Origin: Nocardioides sp. S-1144
GTDB taxonomy: Bacteria; Actinomycetota; Actinomycetes; Propionibacteriales; Nocardioidaceae
Direction of reading: 5' to 3'
DNA length: 64,000 nt
NCBI RefSeq assembly: GCF_005954645.2
Contig: NZ_CP040695.2
Location: 1,922,001-1,986,000 of the forward strand
The position numbers and the translations under genes are program-made. Shown here one piece after another: positions 41,162-49,195 of the stretch. How positions within the stretch are numbered: position 1 is the first letter of the stretch; each line of letters opens with the position of its first letter. The notes beneath the pieces are model-generated. The model ran no database searches, was not told where the DNA came from, and saw only the letters and a list, made by a program, of their open reading frames with translations.

Positions 41162-42310
41162 TCAGCCCTCCACGGTCAGGACCGGGGCGGCGACCAGTCC
41201 GAACGCCCGCAGGACGCCGAGCAGCTCGCGGTGGCCGAAGGCCTGGCAGCCGGAGGCGAACCCGACGCGCAGCGGTGGCTGCTGGAGCAGCGAGTAGGCG
41301 GCGTAGGCCTGCAGGAGGCCGGTCTGCTTGTAGTTGGAGTTGCCGTGGATCACGCAGTGCGCGCGTCCGAGCGGACCCGAGGCGTGCACCGAGTCGAGCG
41401 ACTTGTTCAGCCGGGGGTTCTCGCGCGGGGGCATCTGGTTCATGACCTGGGCGGCGGTGGCCGCCAGGGCGGCGTCGCGCTCGTCGTCGTCCATGCCCTG
41501 GGTGGCCTCCAGCGCCGCCGCGACGATCTGCGGGACGCCGTGCATCAGCGCCGCGTTGAACACCCCGCCCTGGGCCTTGCAGCTCGCCACGCGCGGGTCG
41601 CGCTTGAACCACACCGGGTGCGAGGTGCCGCCCCACGGCAGGGAGAGGGCCAGCTCGTGCTGTCCCGGCACGACGAGCGGCACGAGGCCCTGGCCAGGGT
41701 CGAAGGGCACGTACTGGTTCTGCTGGAGGTGGTGCGCGGCCGACGTCGCGGCGTTGAACAAGATCGTCTGCGTCGAGGCGATCGTCGGGCTGCCGCCCCA
41801 GAACACCGCGATGTCGAGCGTGTCCAGCCCCGGCGTCTCCAGGCAGAGCTGGGCGGCGATCTCGCCCGTCGTGTACATCTGCGCGATGCCCGGCGCGAGG
41901 AGCAGCCCGGCGGCGGCGAAGTCGGCGCCGTACCTCTCGTCGCACGTGATCAGCCAGTCCTGCTCGCCGGTCGTGTCGGTGTAGTGCGCCCCGGTCGCGA
42001 GGCACGCCTCGACGACCTCGGGTCCCCACTTGCTGAACGGGCCGACCGTGTTGAGCACCACCGAGGCGCCACGGACGAGCTCGGTGAGCGCCTCGAGGGT
42101 GTGCTCGACCTCGACGACCTCGTAGTCGGCGGTCTCGATGCCGGCGACGTGGGACTGCATGGAGTCGGTGAGCCGCTCGGCGCTGCGGCCGGCCGCGACG
42201 AACGGGACGCCGTACTCGCGCAGGTACTCGCAGACGAGGCGGCCGGTGTAGCCGGAGGCGCCGTAGACGACGACGGGCCTGGGGCTGCTCGGGGAGTCGG
42301 TCACGGTCAC
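41162..42310 (-). CDS. Saccharopine dehydrogenase-like NAD(P)-binding protein
   Basis: 382 residues. The N-terminal Rossmann region VVVYGASGYTGRLVCEYL and VLNTVGPFSKWGPEVVEACL match saccharopine dehydrogenase/trans-acting enoyl-reductase-like proteins (perhaps the DUF5938 group; I am not certain). The C-terminal half (PLRVGFASGCQAFGHREL) is not recognised. Role in the operon is unknown; reduction of an acyl intermediate is one option. Its GTG overlaps the stop of the upstream SDR gene (GTGA). Confidence 0.75.
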   Translation of the reverse strand: MTVTDSPSSPRPVVVYGASGYTGRLVCEYLREYGVPFVAAGRSAERLTDSMQSHVAGIETADYEVVEVEHTLEALTELVRGASVVLNTVGPFSKWGPEVVEACLATGAHYTDTTGEQDWLITCDERYGADFAAAGLLLAPGIAQMYTTGEIAAQLCLETPGLDTLDIAVFWGGSPTIASTQTILFNAATSAAHHLQQNQYVPFDPGQGLVPLVVPGQHELALSLPWGGTSHPVWFKRDPRVASCKAQGGVFNAALMHGVPQIVAAALEATQGMDDDERDAALAATAAQVMNQMPPRENPRLNKSLDSVHASGPLGRAHCVIHGNSNYKQTGLLQAYAAYSLLQQPPLRVGFASGCQAFGHRELLGVLRAFGLVAAPVLTVEG

Positions 42311-43101
42311 ATCCCCATCCCGCCGTCGACCGACAGCCCCGTGCCGGTGATGAACCGGGCGGCGTCGGAGGCCAGGAAGACGACGGCGTCGGCCATGTCG
42401 GCCACCTCGCCGAGCCGCCCGAGCGGGGTCAGCTCGACGACGGCGCCGACGGCGGCCTCCGGGCTCTCGAAGAGCCCGAGGGTGGCCATGTCGACGGCGA
42501 GTCCCTGGCCCATCGCGGTGGGGACCAGACCGGGGTAGACGCAGTTGACCCGCACGCCCCAGCCGAGCTTGCCGGCCTCCATGGCCGCGACGCGGGTGAG
42601 CCGGTCGACGGCGGCCTTGGTGGCGGAGTAGATCGGGATGCCGGGGAAGGCGATGGTCGCGGCGACCGAGGAGATGTTGACGATGCTGCCGCCGTGGCCG
42701 GCCGCACCGCCCGGACGCATCGTGCGCAGCGCGTGCTTGATGCCCAGGGCGGTTCCGAGCACGTTGACGTCGAGCATGGTGCGGATGTCGGACACCTCGA
42801 CGTCGGCGGCGAGGCTGCTGACCTCGACGCCGGCGTTGTTGACGACGATGTCGAGTCGCCCGGTGCGCTCGACGGCGGCGGCGACGGCCGCCTCCCAGCC
42901 GGCCTCGTCGGTCACGTCGAGGTGGACCGCGCCGTGCCCCTCCCCGAGCGAGGCCGCGACGCTCGCGGCCGCCTCGTCCTGGAGGTCGGCGATGACGACG
43001 GTGGCGCCCGCGGCGGCGAGGGCGCGGGCCATGCCCTCACCGAGGCCCTGGGCTCCGCCGGTGACCAGGGCGGTGCGCCCGGTCAGGTCGTGGTGGGTCA
43101 T
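42307..43101 (-). CDS. SDR-family oxidoreductase (first gene of catabolic operon)
   Basis: 264 residues. Cofactor motif ALVTGGAQGLGEGMARAL, then NNAGVEVSSL, catalytic Ser in ISSVAATIAF and YSATKAAVDRL. The end RFITGTGLSVDGGMGM is SDR-typical. The ATG at 43101 is preceded by AGGAGG (43111-43116, minus strand) with 9 nt spacing, the best ribosome-binding site in the region; a start at 43140 is less likely. It opens the four-gene operon divergent from TetR. Confidence 0.93.
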   Translation of the reverse strand: MTHHDLTGRTALVTGGAQGLGEGMARALAAAGATVVIADLQDEAAASVAASLGEGHGAVHLDVTDEAGWEAAVAAAVERTGRLDIVVNNAGVEVSSLAADVEVSDIRTMLDVNVLGTALGIKHALRTMRPGGAAGHGGSIVNISSVAATIAFPGIPIYSATKAAVDRLTRVAAMEAGKLGWGVRVNCVYPGLVPTAMGQGLAVDMATLGLFESPEAAVGAVVELTPLGRLGEVADMADAVVFLASDAARFITGTGLSVDGGMGM

Positions 43102-43155
43102 GGAGCGTGGCCTCCTGCAGTCGGGTGTGGTGGCCGTCACGTTCCTCCTCGCGCT

Positions 43156-43189
43156 TGACGACTGTCAAGAGAAATCTTGACAGTCGTCA
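43156..43189. promoter_or_regulatory. TetR-type operator, 15-bp inverted repeat
   Basis: The arms 43156-43170 (TGACGACTGTCAAGA) and 43175-43189 are perfect inverted repeats separated by GAAA. Each arm contains a smaller dyad of the form TTGAC-N4-GTCA, so two repressor dimers could bind. It lies between the divergent TetR gene and the catabolic operon and carries TTGACA-like -35 sequences in both directions. Autoregulation and repression of the operon are inferred. Confidence 0.75.
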
Positions 43190-43218
43190 GGATCGGGGTG
43201 GCGTGCGAGGATGGCGTC

Positions 43219-43842
43219 GTGACGACCACGGCGACCGCCCGTCGCTCCCCGGGCGACAAGCACGACGAGCGTCGCAACCAGCTCGCCGAGTCGGCGCTGC
43301 GCACCCTCGGCGAGCTCGGCTACGCCCGGGCGAGCCTGCGCGAGATCGCGACCAACTCCGAGTTCAGCCACGGCGTGGTGCACTACTACTTCCGCGACAA
43401 GCTCGAGCTCATCGTCTACTGCGTGCGCTACTACAAGGCGCGGTGCGTGCGCCGCTACGACGCGGTCGTCGCCGACTCCACCAGCGCCGACGAGCTCGTC
43501 GAGGCGTTCGCCGCGAAGCTGGTCGAGACGCTGCGCGACGAGGCACCGATGCACCGCCTCTGGTACGACCTGCGCACCCAGAGCATGTTCGAGCCCGGTC
43601 TGCGCGAGGCCGTCACCCACATCGACGCCACGCTGCAGGAGATGATCTGGCGGGTCGTCGAGCGCTACTCCGACCTCGCCGCGCGCCCGCCCGCGCTCGC
43701 GCCGGCGGCGGCCTACGCCGTCCTCGACGGGCTGTTCCAGCAGGCCCTGCTCGCCCTCACGCGCGACGGCGAGGCCGTGCTCGCCGGGCTGCCGGCCCAG
43801 GTGCGCGCGGTGATGCCGGTGCTGCTGGTGCCGCCGGCCTGA
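43219..43842 (+). CDS. TetR-family transcriptional regulator
   Basis: 207 residues. The N-terminal HTH is NQLAESALRTLGELGYARAS then LREIATNSEFSHGVVHYYF, followed by the all-helical ligand domain. The GTG at 43219 lies 6 nt behind GAGGAT (43207-43212). An upstream in-frame ATG at 43177 would lie inside the operator and is rejected. It very probably represses the divergent operon until a CoA ester or substrate binds. Confidence 0.92.
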   Translation: MTTTATARRSPGDKHDERRNQLAESALRTLGELGYARASLREIATNSEFSHGVVHYYFRDKLELIVYCVRYYKARCVRRYDAVVADSTSADELVEAFAAKLVETLRDEAPMHRLWYDLRTQSMFEPGLREAVTHIDATLQEMIWRVVERYSDLAARPPALAPAAAYAVLDGLFQQALLALTRDGEAVLAGLPAQVRAVMPVLLVPPA

Positions 43843-43845
43843 GCC

Positions 43846-44598
43846 TCAGCGCAACCGCCACCAGTCCCGCGAGGCGGCGCCGCCGGAGGTCCCGGTGGCC
43901 CCGGGGGGCACGTCGGCCGCCCCCGGCCAGAAGTCGAGCAGGTCGCCCGGGCCCAGCCCGAGTGCCCGCTCGATGTCGGACGGCGTCGTGGCCTGGAGGT
44001 AGCGGGAGACCCCGAGGGTCAGCTCGCGCCAGTAGCCGCGCAGCGTCGACTCCGACAGGAAGAGCGTGCGGCTGAGCTCGGCGTAGGTCAGGCCCCGCGC
44101 CCGGCCGGCGAGGACCTGACGCTGGCGCTCACCCAGGATGGTGATGCAGTCGCGCCGCACGAGCAGCTCCATCAGGCTGATGATCGCCTGCGGGACGACG
44201 ATCCGGCCCACCATCGCGTCGAGGAACAGCGCCTGGGCCGACTCCACCGGCTCCGACTTCGACACGATGCCGGTGGCGCCGGCGGCCAGGCAGGCCGCCA
44301 GGACGAAGCGCCGCTCCTCCTGGCTGTAGACGCACGCCCGGTAGCCGGCCGCGACGACGGCGCGCACGGCCGCGACCCCCTGGCGGGCCGAGGGCTGGGT
44401 CGAGTTCACCAGGTGCAGGTCGAGGATCACCAGGTCGGCGTGCGGCCGCTCCGCGATGAGGGTCTCGACCCGCGAGTAGGAGCCGACGACGTCGAAGGCC
44501 GGCATCAGGGCGGGGATCGACTGGCGGATCACCGTGGCGTCGTCGACCACGACGGCGGTCGGCCGGGCGGTCGGTCCGGCGGTCGGTCCGGCGGTCAC
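43846..44598 (-). CDS. LuxR-type response regulator
   Basis: 250 residues. Receiver domain: VVVDDATVIRQ, phosphoacceptor Asp in LVILDLHLVN, conserved Lys in GIVSKSEPVES. The HTH region reads ILGERQRQVLAGRARGLTYA and LSESTLRGYWRELTLGVSRY, a divergent LuxR type with a longer final helix. A Gly/Ala/Pro-rich tail follows. The GTG overlaps the stop of the histidine kinase gene, so both form a coupled pair. The target genes are unknown; the divergent lipoprotein genes are candidates. Confidence 0.88.
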   Translation of the reverse strand: MTAGPTAGPTARPTAVVVDDATVIRQSIPALMPAFDVVGSYSRVETLIAERPHADLVILDLHLVNSTQPSARQGVAAVRAVVAAGYRACVYSQEERRFVLAACLAAGATGIVSKSEPVESAQALFLDAMVGRIVVPQAIISLMELLVRRDCITILGERQRQVLAGRARGLTYAELSRTLFLSESTLRGYWRELTLGVSRYLQATTPSDIERALGLGPGDLLDFWPGAADVPPGATGTSGGAASRDWWRLR

Positions 44599-45887
44599 CG
44601 CTGCGCCCCGAGCGTCGTGGCGAGGGGGGCCGGGGGGTGGGGGAGGGAGACGACGCCGCCGGAGAGGGTCACCGTGGTGCCGGCGCCCCGCGCCGACTCC
44701 AGCCGGACCTCGACGCCGTGCCGGCCGAGCTCGCCGTGGACGACCTCGCGCAGCCCGACCCCGAGCGCGACGTCGTCGAGGTCGAAGCCGCAGCCGTCGT
44801 CGTGGACGGAGAGCACCCACCCGGTCGGCGGGAAGGCGTCGCCCGCGTCGAGGTGCACCACGACCAGCCGGGCACCGGCGTGCACGCGCACGTTGAGCAG
44901 CAGGCTGGTCAATGCGTTCTGGACCGCCGCGGCGACGGCCGGGTCGACCAGCACCCCCTGCCCGAGGTCGAGCGCGACCTCGATGACCAGGTCGTCGAAC
45001 GTGCGGCACGTGCGGCTGACCGCGTCGGCCAGCGCCTGCGGGGCGGAGTCGTCACCGGTGCCACCGAGGTCGGTGCGGGGACCGCCGCGCAGGTAGGCGC
45101 GCATCCGCGTGGCCTCGTACTGCGCCTGCTCGAGCAGCCGGTCCCGGGTGACGTCGTCGAGGTCGGGCTCGCCGAGCAGGTGCATCACCGCGGCGCCGTT
45201 GTGGATCGCGACCTGGGCCCGCTGCTCCTCCTGCAGCCGGGCCAGCTCGGAGGCTCGGGCGCGCGCGTCGTCGGCGTCCTCGGCGACGCGGCGCAGGTAC
45301 TGCACGCTGACCCGCCCGACCGCCCCCAGGATGACCACGGTGAACAGGTTGCCGAGCGTCGTGGAGAAGCTCACGGTGTCGAACGCCGAGGCGACGTAGC
45401 AGATCTGGGACAGCACGATTGCGGTGAGACCGGCCCACCACAGGCCGCTGCGGCGCATCACGGCGATCGACATCACCACCGACAGGGCGTAGCCCGGCTG
45501 GAAGCCCTCCCACGTGCCGATCCGGTGCTCCTCGGTGACCGTCCACGGCCCGAGCAGCAGCAGCGTCGCGGCCAGGGCGATGTCGGCCACCTGCACCCGG
45601 TCGGGCAGTGCCCGGCCGCGGAGGAAGGAGGCGACGCTGACGGCGGTCGCGGCGGTGGCGGCGGCGCCCCAGCACACGACGTACACGAACGGCGCGGGGG
45701 AGGAGGACACCCCGCCGACCAGCGAGGGCAGGCCCTGCACCAGCATCCCGAGGCGGGTGCCGATCAGCAGCAGGATGACGGCGGTCTCCGCGCCCGCCGC
45801 GGTGGTGGGCGGCCGGCCGCCGAGCCACGACCAGGCCCACGGCGCGGGCTGGCCGGGGCCGGTGGGCAGGGCGCGTCGACGGTCCAC
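44595..45887 (-). CDS. Sensor histidine kinase with membrane-embedded N-terminal half
   Basis: 430 residues. Five or six transmembrane helices occupy about residues 30-210 with hardly any extracytoplasmic domain. A coiled linker (EDADDARARASELARLQEEQ) leads to a DHp-like helix in which the candidate phospho-His is AIHNGAAVMHLL, unlike the usual LHD motif. The ATPase has N box NALTSLLLNVRVHA and G boxes VHDDGCGFDL and GVGLREVVHGELG. It probably senses membrane or intramembrane signals. GTG start; a longer frame upstream is antisense to the lipoprotein gene. Confidence 0.85.
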   Translation of the reverse strand: MDRRRALPTGPGQPAPWAWSWLGGRPPTTAAGAETAVILLLIGTRLGMLVQGLPSLVGGVSSSPAPFVYVVCWGAAATAATAVSVASFLRGRALPDRVQVADIALAATLLLLGPWTVTEEHRIGTWEGFQPGYALSVVMSIAVMRRSGLWWAGLTAIVLSQICYVASAFDTVSFSTTLGNLFTVVILGAVGRVSVQYLRRVAEDADDARARASELARLQEEQRAQVAIHNGAAVMHLLGEPDLDDVTRDRLLEQAQYEATRMRAYLRGGPRTDLGGTGDDSAPQALADAVSRTCRTFDDLVIEVALDLGQGVLVDPAVAAAVQNALTSLLLNVRVHAGARLVVVHLDAGDAFPPTGWVLSVHDDGCGFDLDDVALGVGLREVVHGELGRHGVEVRLESARGAGTTVTLSGGVVSLPHPPAPLATTLGAQR

Positions 45888-46038
45888 GAGGCCACATCCT
45901 GCCCGATCGCCCGGCCGGTCGGGAGCGCGGATTCCGCGGGAGGTTCTGCGATTTCGTTGGTACCGCGGGCGGGGGGCGCGAGCCAGCCTGGGGACTCCAG
46001 CGAGCTCGCCCGCAGCTCGCCCGTGACGAGGAGGACCC

Positions 46039-46692
46039 TTGAAGATCCGTATGTCCGTGGCCGCGGTGGCGACCGTCGTCGGCCTGGGCGCACTGAGCGC
46101 CTGTGGCGACGACGAGACCGACACGCCCACGACCGACTCCAGCAGCGAGGCGGCCGAGGACGCCGAGGGCGCCGAGGGCGACGGCGAGGACGTCGCCCCG
46201 GGCGAGGGCGAGGACGCCGTCCCCGAGGAGCCGTCGGAGGCACCCGCCGAGGGCGGCGCGCCGGTGGCCGTCGGCGAGACCATCACCGACGACGTCCTGG
46301 GCGACACGATCACCGTGGCTCAGGTGCTGCGCGACTTCCCGGCCCCGGCCGAGTTCTCCGGCATCACCGAGGACGGCGGCGAGCTGGTCCTCGTCGAGGT
46401 CGAGGTCAGCGCCGGCGACGAGTTCAGCGGCGGGGTCCAGGGCGGCTTCAAGCTGCTCGCCGACGGCGACACCGCCGGCTCGGCCACGACGATCGCCGAC
46501 GAGGCGATGACGGCGGCCGGCTACCCGCCGTTCGAGGGCGTCAGCAGCGGCGAGCAGGGCGGCGGCTGGCTCTGCTTCCAGGTGAACTCGCGGGCCGAGA
46601 CCTACGAGCTCGAGTACACCCGCGCGGCCGCGAACATCATCGGCTCCGACGACAGCATCGAGGAGGAGGTCTGGACCGTCGCGCTGCCCTGA
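46039..46692 (+). CDS. Lipoprotein of unknown function (first of pair)
   Basis: 217 residues. The lipobox is LGALSAC (Cys22). Residues 23-75 are strongly acidic and Glu/Ala/Pro-rich, a flexible stalk, followed by a beta-rich domain of about 140 residues with ELVLVEVEVSAG and WLCFQVNSRAETYELEY, reminiscent of DUF4352-like immunoglobulin folds. TTG start, supported by GAGGAGG 7 nt upstream. It is divergent from the histidine kinase. Confidence 0.8.
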   Translation: MKIRMSVAAVATVVGLGALSACGDDETDTPTTDSSSEAAEDAEGAEGDGEDVAPGEGEDAVPEEPSEAPAEGGAPVAVGETITDDVLGDTITVAQVLRDFPAPAEFSGITEDGGELVLVEVEVSAGDEFSGGVQGGFKLLADGDTAGSATTIADEAMTAAGYPPFEGVSSGEQGGGWLCFQVNSRAETYELEYTRAAANIIGSDDSIEEEVWTVALP

Positions 46693-46725
46693 CCCACCCC
46701 ACGAAACCGACGAAGGAGACCCACC

Positions 46726-47184
46726 TTGAGCGCGAAGCTTCCCAGCCTCCTGCTGACCCTGGTCCTGGCCGGCGCCCTCGGCCTGTCCGGCTGCGGCGAC
46801 GACTCCGGCGACGACGGCTCCGCCGACACCTCGTCCGACGCCGGGAGCAGCAGCCCGGCCCCGGCGGACGACGACACCACGACCGAGGGCGACACCCCGC
46901 CGGCCGAGGAGGAGCCCGACGAGGGCGACGGCGACCACGGCCGGCCGAGCCGCGACGACGTCGTCGCGGGCTACACCGCGATCCTCACCGACCAGTCCGG
47001 CGGCTCGCTGCCGGCGGAGATCGTCGAGCAGACCGTGACCTGCTTCGTCGACGAGCTCTACGACACGGCCTCGGCGACGACGCTGCAGGCGATCGCGGAC
47101 TCCGACCCGGCGGGCATCGACCCGGCCGACGCCGAGCTCTTCGGCCAGGCCGGCGTCACCTGCGCGGAGGCGCCCACGGGCTGA
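46726..47184 (+). CDS. Lipoprotein of unknown function (second of pair)
   Basis: 152 residues. Lipobox LGLSGC, followed by an Asp/Glu/Ser/Pro-rich stalk of about 60 residues and a small helical domain containing DDVVAGYTAILTDQSGG and two cysteines (TCFVDELYD and VTCAEA) that could form a disulfide. TTG start with GAAGGAG upstream. 33 nt behind the first lipoprotein, probably cotranscribed. No family recognised. Confidence 0.8.
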   Translation: MSAKLPSLLLTLVLAGALGLSGCGDDSGDDGSADTSSDAGSSSPAPADDDTTTEGDTPPAEEEPDEGDGDHGRPSRDDVVAGYTAILTDQSGGSLPAEIVEQTVTCFVDELYDTASATTLQAIADSDPAGIDPADAELFGQAGVTCAEAPTG

Positions 47185-47241
47185 GCCCCGGGCCCGGGGC
47201 GGGGGTCACGGCGACGTGGCACCGCCCCGGCCGGGAGCGAC

Positions 47242-47276
47242 GGCGCCGCGCACCGGTCAGGAACCGGCGCGGCGCC
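47242..47276. terminator. Bidirectional hairpin between lipoprotein and VOC genes
   Basis: GGCGCCGCG (47242-47250) pairs with CGCGGCGCC (47268-47276) and, after a 2-nt bulge, CCGGT pairs with ACCGG around a 5-nt loop. It overlaps the last codons of the VOC gene. Likely stops transcription from both convergent genes; no T tract. Confidence 0.5.
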
Positions 47277-47724
47277 GCATCTCGGCGTCGAGGGAGAGCT
47301 CGAAGTGCCCCATCGTCTCGGCGGTGGCGGGGTCCTCCATCCGGGCCAGCAGGGTGTCGAAGTCGACGTCCTGCACGTGCTCGTGCACCCACCACAGGTT
47401 GCCCCACGGGTCGGTGAACCGGGCGACGTCGTCACCGAACGGCAGCGAGGTGCGTGGCGTGACCGTGGTCGCGCCGGCCGCCTCGGCGCGGGCCAGCACG
47501 GCGTCGACGTCCTGGACGTCGACGCGCATCAGCGCCGGCTGCGGGGCCCAGCCCGGCAGGGCGTCCACCACCACGACGGTCGTGCCGCCCACCACCGTCT
47601 CGGCGTGCCCGATCAGCCCGTCGGGACCGGGCGCGCGCCCGGTCTCCTGCGCGCCGAGGACGTCGGCGAGGAAGTCGAGCAGCGCGGCGGCGTCGGCCGC
47701 CACGACCCAGGGCGCCAGGCTCAT
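47257..47724 (-). CDS. VOC-superfamily (glyoxalase/bleomycin resistance-like) protein
   Basis: 155 residues, two beta-alpha-beta-beta-beta units. Recognisable: LAPWVVAADAAALLDFLADV at the start, and FGDDVARFTDPWGNLWWVHEHV near the end, as in the PhnB-like group. Members bind metals and act on or sequester small molecules; no substrate can be given. It lies 13 nt behind serS and is probably read through from it. Confidence 0.88.
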   Translation of the reverse strand: MSLAPWVVAADAAALLDFLADVLGAQETGRAPGPDGLIGHAETVVGGTTVVVVDALPGWAPQPALMRVDVQDVDAVLARAEAAGATTVTPRTSLPFGDDVARFTDPWGNLWWVHEHVQDVDFDTLLARMEDPATAETMGHFELSLDAEMRRRAGS

Positions 47725-47737
47725 CGGACGGCGACCA

Positions 47738-49000
47738 TCAGAGGACCTCGCGGCCCTGCAGGTACGGGCGCAGCACCGGCGGCACGGTGACGGTGCGGTC
47801 GGCGTTCTGGTGGTTCTCGAGGAGCGCGACCAGCAGCCGCGGCGTCGCCGCCGCGGTGTTGTTGAGGGTGTGGGCGTGCTTGATGGTGCCGTCGGTGTCG
47901 CGGTAGCGCAGGCTCGCGCGGCGCGCCTGCCAGTCGTGCAGCGTGGAGCACGAGTGGGTCTCGCGGTAGCTCTCCAGCGAGGGGAACCAGGTGTTGATGT
48001 CGTTCATGCGGAACTTGCCCAGGCCCATGTCGCCGGTGCTGCACTCCACGACCTCGTAGGCCAGGTCGAGGTCGAGGAGCAGCTGCTCGGCGCAGTCGAG
48101 CAGCGCCTGGTGCCACTTCTCGGACTCGGCGTCGTCGGCCTCGCACACGACGAACTGCTCGACCTTCTCGAACTGGTGGACCCGGATCAGGCCGCGGACG
48201 TCGCGCCCGGCGCTGCCGATCTCCCGCCGGAAGCAGGGCGAGATGCCGGCGTAGAGCAGCGGCAGCTGCGCCTTGTCGAGGATCTCCCCGGCGTGCAGGC
48301 CGACCAGCGCGACCTCGCCGGTGCCGGCCAGGAACAGGTCGTCGGCGGGCAGCTCGTAGGTCTCCTCGCGGCCCTTCGGGAACATGCCGGTGCCGACCAG
48401 CGCGGCCTCGCGGACCAGCGAGGGCACCGAGATCGGCGTGAAGCTGCGGGTCACGAGCAGGTCGAGGGCGTAGGACAGCACCGCCCGCTCGAGCAGGACG
48501 GCGTCGCCGCGCAGCGCGTAGGCGCGCTCCCCGGAGACGTTGCGGGCGCGGGCGAACTCGGCCCACCCGCGCTCCTCGAGCAGCGTGACGTGGTCGAGCG
48601 GCTCGAAGTCGAAGCTCGGCGGGGTGCCGACCTTCTTGATGACGACGTTCTCGGCCTCGCCGGCGCCGACCGGCGCCTGGTCCCAGGGGATGCCCGGCAC
48701 CTGGAGCAGCAGGTCCTGCAGCTCGGCCGCGCGGGCGGCGTGCTCGTCCTTGGTGGCGCCCAGCCGCACGTCGAAGTCGGCCTGCTCGGCGCGCAGCCGC
48801 TCGCGGGTGGCCTCGTCGGCCCGGCCGAACTCCTTGGAGCGGCGCTTGCGCTCGCCCATGGCGTTGTCGACCTCGTGGCGCAGCCGGCGCACCTCGGTGT
48901 CGAGCGCCACCAGGGCGTCGACGTCGAGGTCGATCCCCTTCACCTCCACCGCGTGCTTGACCAGCTCGGGGTGCTCGCGGATGGTGCGTACGTCCAGCAT
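47738..49000 (-). CDS. serS: Seryl-tRNA synthetase
   Basis: 420 residues. N-terminal coiled-coil arm (about residues 30-100, rich in Arg/Glu/Ala) and class II core: motif 2 in SPCFRREIGSAGRDVRGLIR with VHQFEKVEQF, motif 3 near NNTAAATPRLLVALLENHQ. TAGCAT (49008-49013, minus strand) lies exactly 7 nt before the ATG at 49000, so this start is chosen over one three codons upstream that lies in the -10 box. It is divergent from leuS. Confidence 0.96.
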   Translation of the reverse strand: MLDVRTIREHPELVKHAVEVKGIDLDVDALVALDTEVRRLRHEVDNAMGERKRRSKEFGRADEATRERLRAEQADFDVRLGATKDEHAARAAELQDLLLQVPGIPWDQAPVGAGEAENVVIKKVGTPPSFDFEPLDHVTLLEERGWAEFARARNVSGERAYALRGDAVLLERAVLSYALDLLVTRSFTPISVPSLVREAALVGTGMFPKGREETYELPADDLFLAGTGEVALVGLHAGEILDKAQLPLLYAGISPCFRREIGSAGRDVRGLIRVHQFEKVEQFVVCEADDAESEKWHQALLDCAEQLLLDLDLAYEVVECSTGDMGLGKFRMNDINTWFPSLESYRETHSCSTLHDWQARRASLRYRDTDGTIKHAHTLNNTAAATPRLLVALLENHQNADRTVTVPPVLRPYLQGREVL

Positions 49001-49067
49001 GGCGAACATGCTAGGGCGCGTCCCCGGGACGCGGGGTAGGTGGTCGAGGCCGGGCCCCGCCACGCGG

Positions 49068-49073
49068 TAGGAT
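49068..49073 (+). promoter_or_regulatory. leuS -10 box
   Basis: TAGGAT, 6 nt before the GTG of the leader peptide, predicts that the transcript begins at that GTG. leuS itself starts 116 nt downstream, leaving a structured leader. Confidence 0.65.
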
Positions 49074-49079
49074 GCACCC

Positions 49080-49118
49080 GTGAGCACCCACACCCTGCTT
49101 CTTGCACAGCCGCGCTGA
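49080..49118 (+). CDS. leuS leader peptide (MSTHTLLLAQPR)
   Basis: A 12-codon ORF read from the predicted transcription start. It holds three consecutive leucine codons, CTG CTT CTT (49095-49103); CTT is rare in such GC-rich genomes, which makes the run sensitive to leucyl-tRNA supply. It ends at TGA 49116-49118, inside a hairpin and just before a terminator. This is the layout of classical ribosome-mediated attenuators. Confidence 0.75.
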   Translation: MSTHTLLLAQPR

Positions 49119-49138
49119 TCACCCACCGATCGCGCGGC
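49109..49138 (+). promoter_or_regulatory. Pause-type hairpin overlapping the leader-peptide stop
   Basis: 49109-49120 pairs with 49128-49138 (11 bp with one bulged T, loop ACCCACC). The leader-peptide stop codon lies in the 5' arm, so ribosome position decides whether this hairpin can form. It corresponds to the 1:2 hairpin of attenuators. Confidence 0.55.
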
Positions 49139-49139
49139 C

Positions 49140-49164
49140 ACCCCTCCACGTGAGGGGTTTCTTT
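49140..49164 (+). terminator. Intrinsic terminator in the leuS leader
   Basis: ACCCCTC (49140-49146) pairs with GAGGGGT (49152-49158) around CACGT, followed by the T-rich run TTTCTTT, which is exceptional in this GC-rich window. It lies between the leader peptide and leuS and should end transcription when leucine is plentiful. Confidence 0.75.
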
Positions 49165-49195
49165 ATGTCCGAAGCAGCACGAGCAGGAGCAGACG

